From assembly GCA_026989265.1 (NCBI GenBank), contig JALSJP010000002.1, positions 1-64,000 of the forward strand: 64,000 bases of DNA, written 5' to 3'. Positions 36,309 through 45,671 of the stretch are shown here, piece after piece; positions within the stretch are counted from its first letter, which is position 1, and each line of letters begins with the position of its first letter. This DNA is from Micavibrio sp. (GTDB taxonomy: Bacteria; Pseudomonadota; Alphaproteobacteria; Micavibrionales; Micavibrionaceae). The position numbers and the translations under genes are program-made. The notes under the pieces are model-generated. The model worked only from the letters and a program-made list of their open reading frames with translations, made no database searches and was not told the origin of the DNA.

Positions 36309-37829
36309 ATGAATAATAAGCAGATATACAAGAAACTAGACTTGAATAAATCTGTTTTAAGCGGCGGGGATTTGGATGTTTTCAGCCCCATAGACGGCGC
36401 AAAAATCGCAAGCATTTCATGTGATAGCCCCGATAATGTTAGTCAAAAAATTGCAAATTCGCACGCCGCATTTAAAGAATGGCGATGCGTTCCTGCCCCG
36501 CGCAGGGGGGAGCTTATCCGCCTATTTGGTGATGTGTTGCGCGATAATAAAGAGGCACTAGCAGCCCTTGTTACTCTTGAATGTGGCAAGATATATCAAG
36601 AAGGGCTTGGCGAAGTTCAAGAGATGATTGATATTTGCGACTTTGCCGTGGGTCTATCGCGCCAGCTTTATGGTCTAACGATTGTATCAGAGCGCCCGCA
36701 GCATAAAATGCGGGAGATTTGGCAGCCAATCGGCGTTGTTGGAATTATTAGCGCATTTAATTTCCCAGTAGCAGTATGGGCTTGGAACGCCGCCCTAGCC
36801 ATTGTTTGCGGGGATAGCGTGATATGGAAGCCTTCGGAAAAAACTCCTATATGCGCTCTTGCTTGTCAAAAATTATTTGAACAAGCCATGGCAGAATTTG
36901 GCGCAGATGCCCCGAAAGCTTTATCACAAATCATAATTGGTGAGCGCGATATTGGCGAGGCTCTCGTCGATGATACCCGCGTTCCAGTAATTAGCGCAAC
37001 GGGCAGCACAGCAATGGGCAGAGCAGTTGCCCCCCGCGTTGCCAAGCGATTCGGGCGCAGTATTTTAGAGCTAGGCGGAAATAATGCTGTTATTGTTGCG
37101 CCAAGCGCAGATTTAGACCTAGCCTTTCAAGGGATATTATTTGGAGCGGTTGGAACTTGCGGGCAACGCTGCACCAGCACGCGGCGCTTATTCGTGCATG
37201 ACAGCGTCTATGGCGAGCTTATCCCGCGCCTGAAAACCGCATATGCAGGGCTTAGCATTGGAAATCCACTGGATGATAAAACGCTGGTTGGCCCTTTGAT
37301 TGATGAGCAATCTTATTTAAGCATGGAAGATGCACTTAATAAGGCGCAGATTGAGGGCGGGGTTATAACTGGCGGTGGGCGCGTGCTTGGCGATAAAGGC
37401 TTTTACGTGCGCCCCGCCATTATTGAGATGCTTGGTGATGTTGATAATGTGAGCGAAGAGACATTCGCGCCAATTCTCTACGTCTTTAAATATTCGGATT
37501 TAAATGATGCTATAACTCGTCAAAATGATGTGCCGCAGGGCTTGTCCTCATCAATATTCACCAATGATGTTAGGGAATCGGAGCTTTTCACCAGCGAGTC
37601 GGGCAGTGATTGCGGCATTGCCAATGTTAATATAGGCACAAGCGGGGCGGAAATTGGCGGAGCGTTCGGCGGTGAGAAAGAAACGGGCGGCGGGCGTGAA
37701 AGCGGCTCTGATAGCTGGAAAGCATATATGCGCCGTATGACCTCAACGGTCAACTACTCGTCCGAACTACCCCTCGCACAGGGCGTTAATTTTGATGCTG
37801 ACAATGTGCTTAATTCTTCAAAAAGGTAA
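36309..37829 (+). CDS. Aldehyde dehydrogenase, ALDH7A1/alpha-aminoadipic semialdehyde-like
   Basis: 506 residues. Catalytic Cys sits in GQRCTSTRRLF (about residue 290-300) with the Glu in LELGGNNAVIV. The C-terminal FGGEKETGGGRESGSDSWKA is the antiquitin-specific stretch. The family oxidises alpha-aminoadipate semialdehyde in lysine breakdown or related aldehydes using NAD. No other lysine-catabolic genes are near. An AGGAGC site precedes the ATG. Confidence 0.92.
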   Translation: MNNKQIYKKLDLNKSVLSGGDLDVFSPIDGAKIASISCDSPDNVSQKIANSHAAFKEWRCVPAPRRGELIRLFGDVLRDNKEALAALVTLECGKIYQEGLGEVQEMIDICDFAVGLSRQLYGLTIVSERPQHKMREIWQPIGVVGIISAFNFPVAVWAWNAALAIVCGDSVIWKPSEKTPICALACQKLFEQAMAEFGADAPKALSQIIIGERDIGEALVDDTRVPVISATGSTAMGRAVAPRVAKRFGRSILELGGNNAVIVAPSADLDLAFQGILFGAVGTCGQRCTSTRRLFVHDSVYGELIPRLKTAYAGLSIGNPLDDKTLVGPLIDEQSYLSMEDALNKAQIEGGVITGGGRVLGDKGFYVRPAIIEMLGDVDNVSEETFAPILYVFKYSDLNDAITRQNDVPQGLSSSIFTNDVRESELFTSESGSDCGIANVNIGTSGAEIGGAFGGEKETGGGRESGSDSWKAYMRRMTSTVNYSSELPLAQGVNFDADNVLNSSKR

Positions 37830-37834
37830 TACAC

Positions 37835-38002
37835 ATGGAAGATGTAAAAGAAGAAAAAAGAAAATTAAAAATTCGCAATCTTTTTAAAAAGCCTGCCAAG
37901 AATGTATTTTGGGCATGGATAGCGTACCAAACCATCAAGGGAACTTTAACACTTAGCTTTATATGGATACCGTTATTTTACTATTTATGGTTTTCAAAAT
38001 AG
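37835..38002 (+). CDS. Small membrane protein, 55 residues
   Basis: MEDVKEEKRKLKIRNLFKKP starts a basic cytoplasmic stretch, followed by a hydrophobic segment (about 32-52, GTLTLSFIWIPLFYYLWFSK), so a one-pass membrane protein. An AAGGT site is 7 nt before the ATG, and it lies only 5 nt after the aldehyde dehydrogenase stop. It was found by reading because it is below common ORF cut-offs. Function unknown. Confidence 0.65.
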   Translation: MEDVKEEKRKLKIRNLFKKPAKNVFWAWIAYQTIKGTLTLSFIWIPLFYYLWFSK

Positions 38003-38017
38003 AGTCTTAGATTGACC

Positions 38018-38998
38018 CTAAATAGGGATTATCATTTCATAAAGATTAATAAGTATATTAATTCTTTCATATTCAGCGCGCAAAGCTGCAAGAGCCGTAT
38101 TATACGCCTCATCGCAATTATTATCTTTGGCAGTTAAACATTTTTCTTCATATTCATTGGCTGCATTTTTGAGGACGATATATTGCTCTTCCATATTGGC
38201 GTAAGAAATAATTTTACGCTCAATATTAACTAGACCAGCGTAAACATTGTCAATAAATTCAATATATGCGGGATTATTTGAATATCTACTTTCAAGCTCG
38301 GTTAAATCAAGGTTCCTTATTGAATCACCAATAGCAACGCCCCAGCTTGAATTATTATTCAAATAAACACCATCTGTTATGCCAAAAAAGCGACTAAATG
38401 TTATGTCGGGGAAGATGTTTTTCATATCAGATAGACTAGTCGCGCCGCCAGTATTTTTTACAAATAATGCGCTAGCCGCAATAATTTCAGGCGAATTAAA
38501 AGCAATAGAAGCTCCGCTTGCGAATATAGTAGTTATATCAGAACTTGGCATTGCTGCATCTTTTTTCAATATTTGCGTAACATATTCGGGCAAAAGATTA
38601 GTTGCTTTTGCCAGCTCAATAGAAATATCAATGGCTTTATTCTCAAGCTCTATTTTATTTTTAAGCAAAGCGATTTGCTGTGGTTTATCTTCTATATTAC
38701 GTTTTTCAATATATTGTTCCAGCAAATTATTTTGGTTTTGGGTATAATGATATTGCACGTATTTCCGCATAATATTTAAAGCAATGGCATTGTCTGATAA
38801 TTCATTATCAGAAGCTATGCTTAGGGCTGATGATACTAAGCGATCTAATGTTGGATCATTAAAAAAGCTCCACCAAGATTCTAAAGAGCTATCCTCGTAT
38901 GATAGTGAGTAAGTGTCTTTTTCAATGATTGGGGGTTGAATAACGCACCCTATCAATAGACCAAAGCAAGCCACCATCACAACTAAACGCTGTAGCAT
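38018..38998 (-). CDS. Divergent TolC/NodT-like outer membrane lipoprotein
   Basis: 326 residues. Lipoprotein signal with lipobox LIGC (C18). ESWWSFFNDPTLDRLVSSAL lines up with the WWELYNDEELGALMTQAF start of the neighbouring NodT efflux protein, and later ITFSRFFGITDGVYLNNNSS with its second repeat. At 326 residues it is about 130 shorter than a full outer-membrane factor and lacks the usual strong repeat. Whether it still forms a trimer is unknown. Transcribed away from the efflux operon, sharing a roughly 150-nt divergent region. Confidence 0.65.
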   Translation of the reverse strand: MLQRLVVMVACFGLLIGCVIQPPIIEKDTYSLSYEDSSLESWWSFFNDPTLDRLVSSALSIASDNELSDNAIALNIMRKYVQYHYTQNQNNLLEQYIEKRNIEDKPQQIALLKNKIELENKAIDISIELAKATNLLPEYVTQILKKDAAMPSSDITTIFASGASIAFNSPEIIAASALFVKNTGGATSLSDMKNIFPDITFSRFFGITDGVYLNNNSSWGVAIGDSIRNLDLTELESRYSNNPAYIEFIDNVYAGLVNIERKIISYANMEEQYIVLKNAANEYEEKCLTAKDNNCDEAYNTALAALRAEYERINILINLYEMIIPI

Positions 38999-39151
38999 TT
39001 ATCATTTTCCTTTTAGAATCATATAGGGTAATAATAAACGAACAGCATATTAGAGCAAGATGCCCCAATATTTTATACAAATTTACTTTTTTATAGCACT
39101 AAAGCATTAGGCAGGGTGCAACATATATTATCAATAAAAAAGGCTGGAACT

Positions 39152-40525
39152 ATGGTTAGAAGAAAATCATCTATCACATTGATTACACTAATGTTTATCC
39201 TATCAGGATGCGTTAGCCTTCCTGCGCGTGATATGTCAGAGCCAGTCAATCTTGAGTATGATTATAAAACGCAAATAGATGCCGATATCGCGCCCGATAT
39301 AAAATGGTGGGAGCTTTATAATGATGAAGAGCTAGGCGCTCTTATGACGCAAGCATTCACTAACAATCCTAATATAAACCAAATTCGCGCAAGGTTAGAG
39401 CAAAGTTCTGCAATATTTAACCAAAGCCGAGCAGCACTGCTTCCTAATCTAAATATCGCAGCATCCCATGATGAATACAGAGGAGATACTATTTTAAAGT
39501 CAGGATTTAGCCTTAATGGCGCGGCTAGTTTCGAGATTGATCTTTGGGGCAAAAACAAAGCAAGAGCCGAGTCTAATGCTCTAAATGTCATGGCAAATAT
39601 TGCCGATATTGCCGCTGCTAAAATCACATTAAGCGCCGCTATAACAGAAAATTGGCTTGAGATATTATCATTGCTAGAGCAAGAAAAAATAACGCAAAAG
39701 CAAATAGAAATTAATCACACAGTTTTAAAATTACAGAAAAAACGCTTTGAGATGGGTGCGGCAAGCGCGCTTGATATATTGCAACAAGAAGAGCTGCTTG
39801 CTAAATCAGAAGCTGAATTACCTGATATTTTATCAAAACAAGGACAAGTGGCTAATAATATATCCCGCTTAATCGGAAGCTCTCCCTATGATAAATTGAA
39901 AATTAGTGATAAAGATTTTCCAAAAGCCCTGCCTATACCAAGCGCTGGTTTGCCGTCAGATTTGCTAAATAATCGCCCCGATATAATTGCAGCGTGGCTG
40001 CGCCTTAAATCCTCCGATTGGGCTGTAAAATCTGCCCATGCCAATCGCTTGCCCAGCTTTACTTTATCGCCAACATACTCGACTAGCAGTATTGCTCTAA
40101 ACGGTTTATTCAACACATGGGTAGCTAATATGGCAGTGGGGCTTGCCTCCCCAATATTTGACGGTGGAAGCAAAAAAGCCGAGCAATTAAAGCAGCAAGC
40201 CTTATCAGATGAGAAATATCATAAATACCGCGAGATTGTTTTAAACGCCGTTATAGAGGTTGAAAATTCACTTATTGCAAATATATATCAAGATAAAAAG
40301 CTCGCCGCCCTTGAAAAACAAATGATAGCGTCAAAAAACACGTTAGAGCAAGCGCAAATGAGCTATATTAATGGTAAGATTAGCTATATTAATGTACTTA
40401 GCAGCTTGTTTAATACTCAGTTTTTAGAAAAACAAATAACGAGTGAGAAGCTAAAGCAAGCTTATTTACGAATTGAATTATACCGCGCATTAGGCGGTCA
40501 AAATTGGGCAAAAATATATGAATAA
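39152..40525 (+). CDS. NodT-family RND efflux outer membrane lipoprotein
   Basis: 457 residues from the ATG at 39152. A GTG 36 nt upstream is in frame, but the lipoprotein signal MVRRKSSITLITLMFILSGC fits the ATG. Two OEP repeats, each with conserved coiled-coil helices, are visible; the first begins KWWELYNDEELGA. It forms the trimeric TolC-like duct of the tripartite pump. The stop overlaps the adaptor ATG by 8 nt. Confidence 0.92.
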   Translation: MVRRKSSITLITLMFILSGCVSLPARDMSEPVNLEYDYKTQIDADIAPDIKWWELYNDEELGALMTQAFTNNPNINQIRARLEQSSAIFNQSRAALLPNLNIAASHDEYRGDTILKSGFSLNGAASFEIDLWGKNKARAESNALNVMANIADIAAAKITLSAAITENWLEILSLLEQEKITQKQIEINHTVLKLQKKRFEMGAASALDILQQEELLAKSEAELPDILSKQGQVANNISRLIGSSPYDKLKISDKDFPKALPIPSAGLPSDLLNNRPDIIAAWLRLKSSDWAVKSAHANRLPSFTLSPTYSTSSIALNGLFNTWVANMAVGLASPIFDGGSKKAEQLKQQALSDEKYHKYREIVLNAVIEVENSLIANIYQDKKLAALEKQMIASKNTLEQAQMSYINGKISYINVLSSLFNTQFLEKQITSEKLKQAYLRIELYRALGGQNWAKIYE

Positions 40526-41648
40526 TATAACTATATTTAAAATTATTATTATTGTAGCAATCCTTGGTTTTGCGGGGCTTGGGGCGTATTATTTCGTCAA
40601 GAACCCCGCCCATACGGACAAAAAAACAGATATTACGCCCAAAACTATAAATGTAGTATCAAAGCCAATATCGCTAGGTGAATACCCTGTTAAGATCGAG
40701 GTTATGGGGCAGGTTATCCCTGCGCGAAGTGCTGTTTTAAAGCCTCAAATATCTGGCAAGATTATTCATGTTGACAGTGAATTTATCGAAGGTGGGGTTT
40801 TTGAAGAAAACGCGCAAATTCTGCAAATTGATCCTTCTGATTATGAGATTGATGTAAATATTAAAAAAGCGGCAGTAGACCAAGCAAATGCAGCGTTAAA
40901 GCTAGAACTTGGGCAGCAAGAAATTGCGCGTGATGAGCTTGAAATTATCGAGAAAAGCACGGGGCGCAAGCTAAAAAACAATGATTTAGCATTGAGAAAG
41001 CCGCAGTTAGCACAAGCTAAAGCTAATTTAAACTCTACCAAGGCGCAGCTTGAACTTGCCAAGCTTAACCTTAATCGCACAAAAATAACCGCGCCATTTA
41101 ATGGTTTAATAACCCATCGTAACACGGATATAGGAAATATAATAACTACGCGGGACGCAATAGCGACATTAGTTGCAACCGATGAATATTGGATAGATAT
41201 TGAAATTCCTACCTATGATGCAAAATGGCTTGAAATTGGGGCGGCAGCTAAGATAACCCTTAATAATAATTTGGGAACTCGCAATGGTGCGTTATTAAAA
41301 ATCACAGGATCACTTAATAAAAATAGCCGCCTAGCATCTATGATTATATCAGTTTCAAAGCCTCTATCAGTAAAACCCGCCCTTATGCTTGGGGATTATG
41401 TGCATGTCACTTTAATTGGTGATAACCTAAAAAATGCCGCCCGCATTCCTATAGAATATATTAGGAATAATAACACTGTTTGGCTGGAAAGAGGCAGTAA
41501 ACTGGTGATAGCCCCCGTTATTATCGCTTATAAAGATCGCAGATTTGCCTATATAGTAAAAGGCATTAATGATGGCGATAACATAATCATCTCTAATATC
41601 ATCACCCCTATTAATGGCATGGATATAAAGCTGCAAAATCATGAGTAA
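40518..41648 (+). CDS. RND efflux periplasmic adaptor (membrane fusion protein)
   Basis: 376 residues. A single N-terminal anchor (about 4-28) and a lipoyl/hairpin core (ARSAVLKPQISGKIIHVD; KLNLNRTKITAPFNGLIT) mark the HlyD/AcrA family. It bridges the inner-membrane pump and the outer-membrane factor. It overlaps nodT upstream and the RND gene downstream by 8 nt each, so the three are translationally coupled. Confidence 0.93.
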   Translation: MNNITIFKIIIIVAILGFAGLGAYYFVKNPAHTDKKTDITPKTINVVSKPISLGEYPVKIEVMGQVIPARSAVLKPQISGKIIHVDSEFIEGGVFEENAQILQIDPSDYEIDVNIKKAAVDQANAALKLELGQQEIARDELEIIEKSTGRKLKNNDLALRKPQLAQAKANLNSTKAQLELAKLNLNRTKITAPFNGLITHRNTDIGNIITTRDAIATLVATDEYWIDIEIPTYDAKWLEIGAAAKITLNNNLGTRNGALLKITGSLNKNSRLASMIISVSKPLSVKPALMLGDYVHVTLIGDNLKNAARIPIEYIRNNNTVWLERGSKLVIAPVIIAYKDRRFAYIVKGINDGDNIIISNIITPINGMDIKLQNHE

Positions 41649-44600
41649 ATTTGATGAAAGTGAGATAAAAGACATTAAGGCGGGCCCTATTGCGTGGATG
41701 GCATCCCATCCTGTTGCCGCAAATCTTGCTATGATTTTGATGCTGCTTGGCGGGTTATTTATGCTACATAGCAGCAAGAAAGAGGTGTTCCCTGAATTTG
41801 ATTTTGACGCGGTTTTGATAAAAATGAGCTATATAGGGGCAAGCCCCGAAGAGGTCGAACAAGGCATTATCCTTCCGATTGAAAAGGCTATTAAGGGCGT
41901 TGATAATGTAAAGAAAATACAATCCTCGGCGCATGAAAATTACGGGCAAGTCCTTGTCATTCTTCATAATAGCAATGAGATAATGCGCATTTATCAAGAT
42001 ATAAAAACCGCTATTGACCAGATAACAACTTTCCCGATTAATGCAGAAAACTTAAATGTTTCCATCATAAGTGATAAGCAAAAAGTCATGGAGCTTGTCC
42101 TTTATGGGAGCGTTAGTGATAATATTTTGCGTGATACGGCAGAAGAGCTTCAATCAAGGTTAGAGGGCGACCCTGATATAGCGATTGTTGATTTTGCAAA
42201 TGTCAAAGAGCATGAAATTCATATTGAAGTGCCACAGGAAAATTTGCGCCGCTATGGGCTGAACATCCCCCAAATTGCCAATATAATCTCAAAAACAGCC
42301 ATAGAAATTGGCGGCGGCTCTCTTAAAACTTCTAGCGGTGAAATACTTGTGCGCATGTCAGAGCGACGAGATTATGCGGCGGATTTTCGAGATATACCGA
42401 TTATAAAATCGCCAAATGGCGCGGTTATATATCTTGGTGATATAGCAACTATTAGTGATGGTTTTGATAACTCAAATAAATATTCGAACTTTAATAATAA
42501 GCCTGCAATTAAAATGATTATAAGAAGCGCAGGCGGTCAAACGCCAACGGGGATTTCTAAAGCCACCAGAAAAATAATCACAGAATTTAACAATGAATTA
42601 TTAGGTGATTTAAAGATTGTAGTCACAAAAGATGACTCGATTTTATTCCAGCAGCGCGCCGATCTTTTAATAAAAAATGGAGCATTAGGGCTTATCTTGG
42701 TTGTGATATTCCTTGCTCTATTTTTAGATGTGCGGCTGGCTTTTTGGGTGGCTATGGGCATTCCTATATCTTATATGGGGGCGTTTCTTTTGCTGCCTGC
42801 GGTTGACAATTTTTCCATTAATATGGTTTCTATGTTTGCCTTTATAATTGCTTTGGGAATCGTTGTTGATGATGCCATAGTCGTTGGTGAGAATATTTAT
42901 CACAAGCGATCACAGGGCATGAAGCCACTTGCCGCATCGGTTAATGGCGCGCGCGAAATGGCTATCCCTGTTACAATAAGCGTTCTTACAAATATTGTTG
43001 CATTCATGCCTATGCTATTCATGCCAGGGCTTATGGGTAAGATATTTGCTATTATTCCAGCAATAGTTATTTCAACATTCATATTATCATTGATAGAATC
43101 GCTGTTTATTTTGCCTGCTCACTTAAGGTTTAAGCAGTCTAAGAATATCAAAAACCGCCCGCTACTTTCTATTATTAGTATGCAAAAATCCTTTAACAAG
43201 AAATTTGATGCTTTTGTTCAAAATAAATATATTCCATTTTTAAGAAAAGCCGTGTCAGTGAGATATATCTCACTTTCTGCATTCTTGTTTATCATGATAA
43301 TTATGGGGGGATATATTTCTGGCGGGCATTTAGGATTTCAAATATTCCCGCGCGTGGAGTCTGATTTTTCTTATGCACAGGCAACTTTAAAGGTTGGCGC
43401 AGCTCAGCATGAAGTTAAGGCAGTCGAGGCTTTGCTCAATGACGCTGCGCAAGAAATTATATCTGAAAATGGCGACGATAAACTTTCTTTTGGCATTCAA
43501 TCTGACATTAATGAAAATACAATAACAATGCGGGCATATCTTACCGATATCAATATCCGCCCAATTAGCACAAAGGCATTTACTGAGCTTTGGCGCGAAA
43601 AAGTTGGAGATATTGCAGGTATTAAATCAATTAAATTCGCAGCAAATCGCGGCGGGCCTGGCGAGGGGGCAGCCCTTAGTTTAGAGTTAAGCCATAATGA
43701 TCCTGCTATACTGCACAAAGCAGCAAAAGCTTTAGCTTTGGATTTATCGGACTTCCCTAATGTTCAAGATATTAATGATGGCTCGGCGCAAGGCAAGGCA
43801 CAATTTAATTTTACCGTAACAGACTTAGGCTATGCTCTTGGATTTACCCCTGCAGATATAGGTCTTCAAGTGCGCGGAGCATTCTATGGCAGCCAAGCAC
43901 TTAAACAGCAGCGCGGCAAGAATGAGGTGCGTGTGCTTGTCATGTCACCAGAATATGAGCGTAATTCCTCCTATTTCGTAAGGAATATGATGATAAAAGC
44001 CCCTAATGGCGCGGATGTCATGCTAAGCGATATTGTGGAAATGACAGAAGGGCGAGCATATACAACAATAAACCGCAGAGATGGGCAACGCATAGTCACA
44101 ATAGAGGCGGACGTAAATCCTCCATCAGATGCAAATATTATTATAAGCTCTATAACCAGTGATATACTGCCAAAATTACAAGCTAGATATTCAGGACTTA
44201 GCTACTCATTTGAAGGTGAGCAAGCAGAAATGCGTGATAGCTTGAAAAGCTTATTCAAAGGCATGTTTGCAATATTATTTGTCATGTATGCCATACTCGC
44301 CGTGCTATTTTCCAGTTATACGCAGCCTTTAATGGTTATGATAGTAATACCGTTTAGCATGGTTGGCGCGGTAATAGGGCATTTCATCATGGGCTTTCCA
44401 ATGAGCATAGTTAGCATGTTCGGAATTATCGCGCTTGCGGGTGTTGTAATAAATGACAGCCTTATATTAATTGATATGTCGAATAAAAAACGCAAAGAAG
44501 GGCTTGATAATTTTAATGCAATAGTTGCCGCGGCATCTTTAAGATTTCGCCCTATAATATTAACAACCCTAACAACATTTTTAGGGCTTGCCCCCATGAT

Positions 44601-44763
44601 GTTTGAAACATCACTTCAGGCGCGGTTTCTTATTCCAATGGCAGTATCATTAGGATATGGTATTGTCTTTGCTACATTTATAACTCTTATCCTAATTCCA
44701 TCGCTTTATATGATTAATGAAGATATAAAACGAGGGTTTCGCCTCATTACAAAAAGGAAATAA
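41641..44763 (+). CDS. RND family efflux transporter (AcrB-like inner membrane pump)
   Basis: 1040 residues, normal for RND pumps. Twelve membrane segments are expected. TM4 carries GIVVDDAIVVGENI with the proton-relay Asp pair, and PFSMVGAVIGHFIMGFPMSI is in the C-terminal half. Two large periplasmic loops frame the porter domains. Proton-driven export of drugs, solvents or lipids; substrate unknown. It is the last gene of the coupled nodT-mfp-rnd set, and mtnP starts 3 nt after its stop. Confidence 0.94.
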   Translation: MSKFDESEIKDIKAGPIAWMASHPVAANLAMILMLLGGLFMLHSSKKEVFPEFDFDAVLIKMSYIGASPEEVEQGIILPIEKAIKGVDNVKKIQSSAHENYGQVLVILHNSNEIMRIYQDIKTAIDQITTFPINAENLNVSIISDKQKVMELVLYGSVSDNILRDTAEELQSRLEGDPDIAIVDFANVKEHEIHIEVPQENLRRYGLNIPQIANIISKTAIEIGGGSLKTSSGEILVRMSERRDYAADFRDIPIIKSPNGAVIYLGDIATISDGFDNSNKYSNFNNKPAIKMIIRSAGGQTPTGISKATRKIITEFNNELLGDLKIVVTKDDSILFQQRADLLIKNGALGLILVVIFLALFLDVRLAFWVAMGIPISYMGAFLLLPAVDNFSINMVSMFAFIIALGIVVDDAIVVGENIYHKRSQGMKPLAASVNGAREMAIPVTISVLTNIVAFMPMLFMPGLMGKIFAIIPAIVISTFILSLIESLFILPAHLRFKQSKNIKNRPLLSIISMQKSFNKKFDAFVQNKYIPFLRKAVSVRYISLSAFLFIMIIMGGYISGGHLGFQIFPRVESDFSYAQATLKVGAAQHEVKAVEALLNDAAQEIISENGDDKLSFGIQSDINENTITMRAYLTDINIRPISTKAFTELWREKVGDIAGIKSIKFAANRGGPGEGAALSLELSHNDPAILHKAAKALALDLSDFPNVQDINDGSAQGKAQFNFTVTDLGYALGFTPADIGLQVRGAFYGSQALKQQRGKNEVRVLVMSPEYERNSSYFVRNMMIKAPNGADVMLSDIVEMTEGRAYTTINRRDGQRIVTIEADVNPPSDANIIISSITSDILPKLQARYSGLSYSFEGEQAEMRDSLKSLFKGMFAILFVMYAILAVLFSSYTQPLMVMIVIPFSMVGAVIGHFIMGFPMSIVSMFGIIALAGVVINDSLILIDMSNKKRKEGLDNFNAIVAAASLRFRPIILTTLTTFLGLAPMMFETSLQARFLIPMAVSLGYGIVFATFITLILIPSLYMINEDIKRGFRLITKRK

Positions 44764-44766
44764 AAC

Positions 44767-45615
44767 ATGCTTTCTATTATTGGTGGCTCTGGACTATATG
44801 CCCTTGATGATCTGGATATAGTGGCAGAGCATAATATAGACACGCCGTTTGGCAAGCCATCCGCGCCAATTATCGAAGGCAAAGCCTTTGGCTCATCAGT
44901 ATTATTCCTGCCAAGGCATGGACGCAATCACGAGTTCTTGCCATCCGAAGTCAATTACCGCGCCAATATTTATGCGCTGAAAAAACTTGGAGCGCGCACG
45001 ATATTAAGCATTTCCGCATCAGGCTCATTGCAAGAAGAGATAGTGCCTGGTGACATGGTGCTTACCTCGCAATATTTTGACCATACAAGAGGAGTGCGCA
45101 AAGCCTCGTTTTTTGGCGACGGAGTGGCAGCGCATATTTCAACGGCAGCGCCCACCTGCCCGATTTTAGCGGAAGACGTTCTAAAAGCTGCTGGCGATAT
45201 TGGAATATCTTTGCATTCAGATAAAATATATGCCTGCGTGGAAGGCCCTCGCCTTGGTACAATCGCGGAGAGTAATTTCCTGCGTAGCGCGGTTGGCGCG
45301 GATATTGTTGGCATGACAAATGTCCCCGAAGCATTCCTAGCGCGTGAGGCGCAGATGGGTTATGTAACGCTCGCCATTGCCACAGATTATGATTGTTGGC
45401 GCGAAGATCCTGAGCAGCATGTGAGCGTAGAAGCCGTGTTTAAGGTTTATTTTGAAAATATAGGCAAGGTTAAAAAGATAATCCTTAAACTGCTGGAAAA
45501 TGGAATTTCTGATACGCCCGCAAATATCCGCACCGCCCTTAATGGCGCGGTTATGACTCCTGATGAGCGTTTAAGTGATAGCCAAAAACAATGGCTAGGT
45601 GTGTTGCGGGGTTAA
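44767..45615 (+). CDS. mtnP: S-methyl-5'-thioadenosine phosphorylase
   Basis: 282 residues. IIGGSGLYAL at the start, LPRHGRNHEFLPSEVNYRAN for phosphate binding and GMTNVPEAFLAREAQM near residue 180 identify the trimeric nucleoside phosphorylase of the methionine salvage pathway. It cleaves MTA to adenine and methylthioribose-1-phosphate. It lies 3 nt after the RND pump stop, so it may be in that transcript. An AAAGGAAATAAAAC site precedes the ATG. Confidence 0.94.
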   Translation: MLSIIGGSGLYALDDLDIVAEHNIDTPFGKPSAPIIEGKAFGSSVLFLPRHGRNHEFLPSEVNYRANIYALKKLGARTILSISASGSLQEEIVPGDMVLTSQYFDHTRGVRKASFFGDGVAAHISTAAPTCPILAEDVLKAAGDIGISLHSDKIYACVEGPRLGTIAESNFLRSAVGADIVGMTNVPEAFLAREAQMGYVTLAIATDYDCWREDPEQHVSVEAVFKVYFENIGKVKKIILKLLENGISDTPANIRTALNGAVMTPDERLSDSQKQWLGVLRG

Positions 45616-45671
45616 ATAATTGATGCATGTCAATTTAATATCAAAATGATAGAGTCTAAAAATGCAATATT

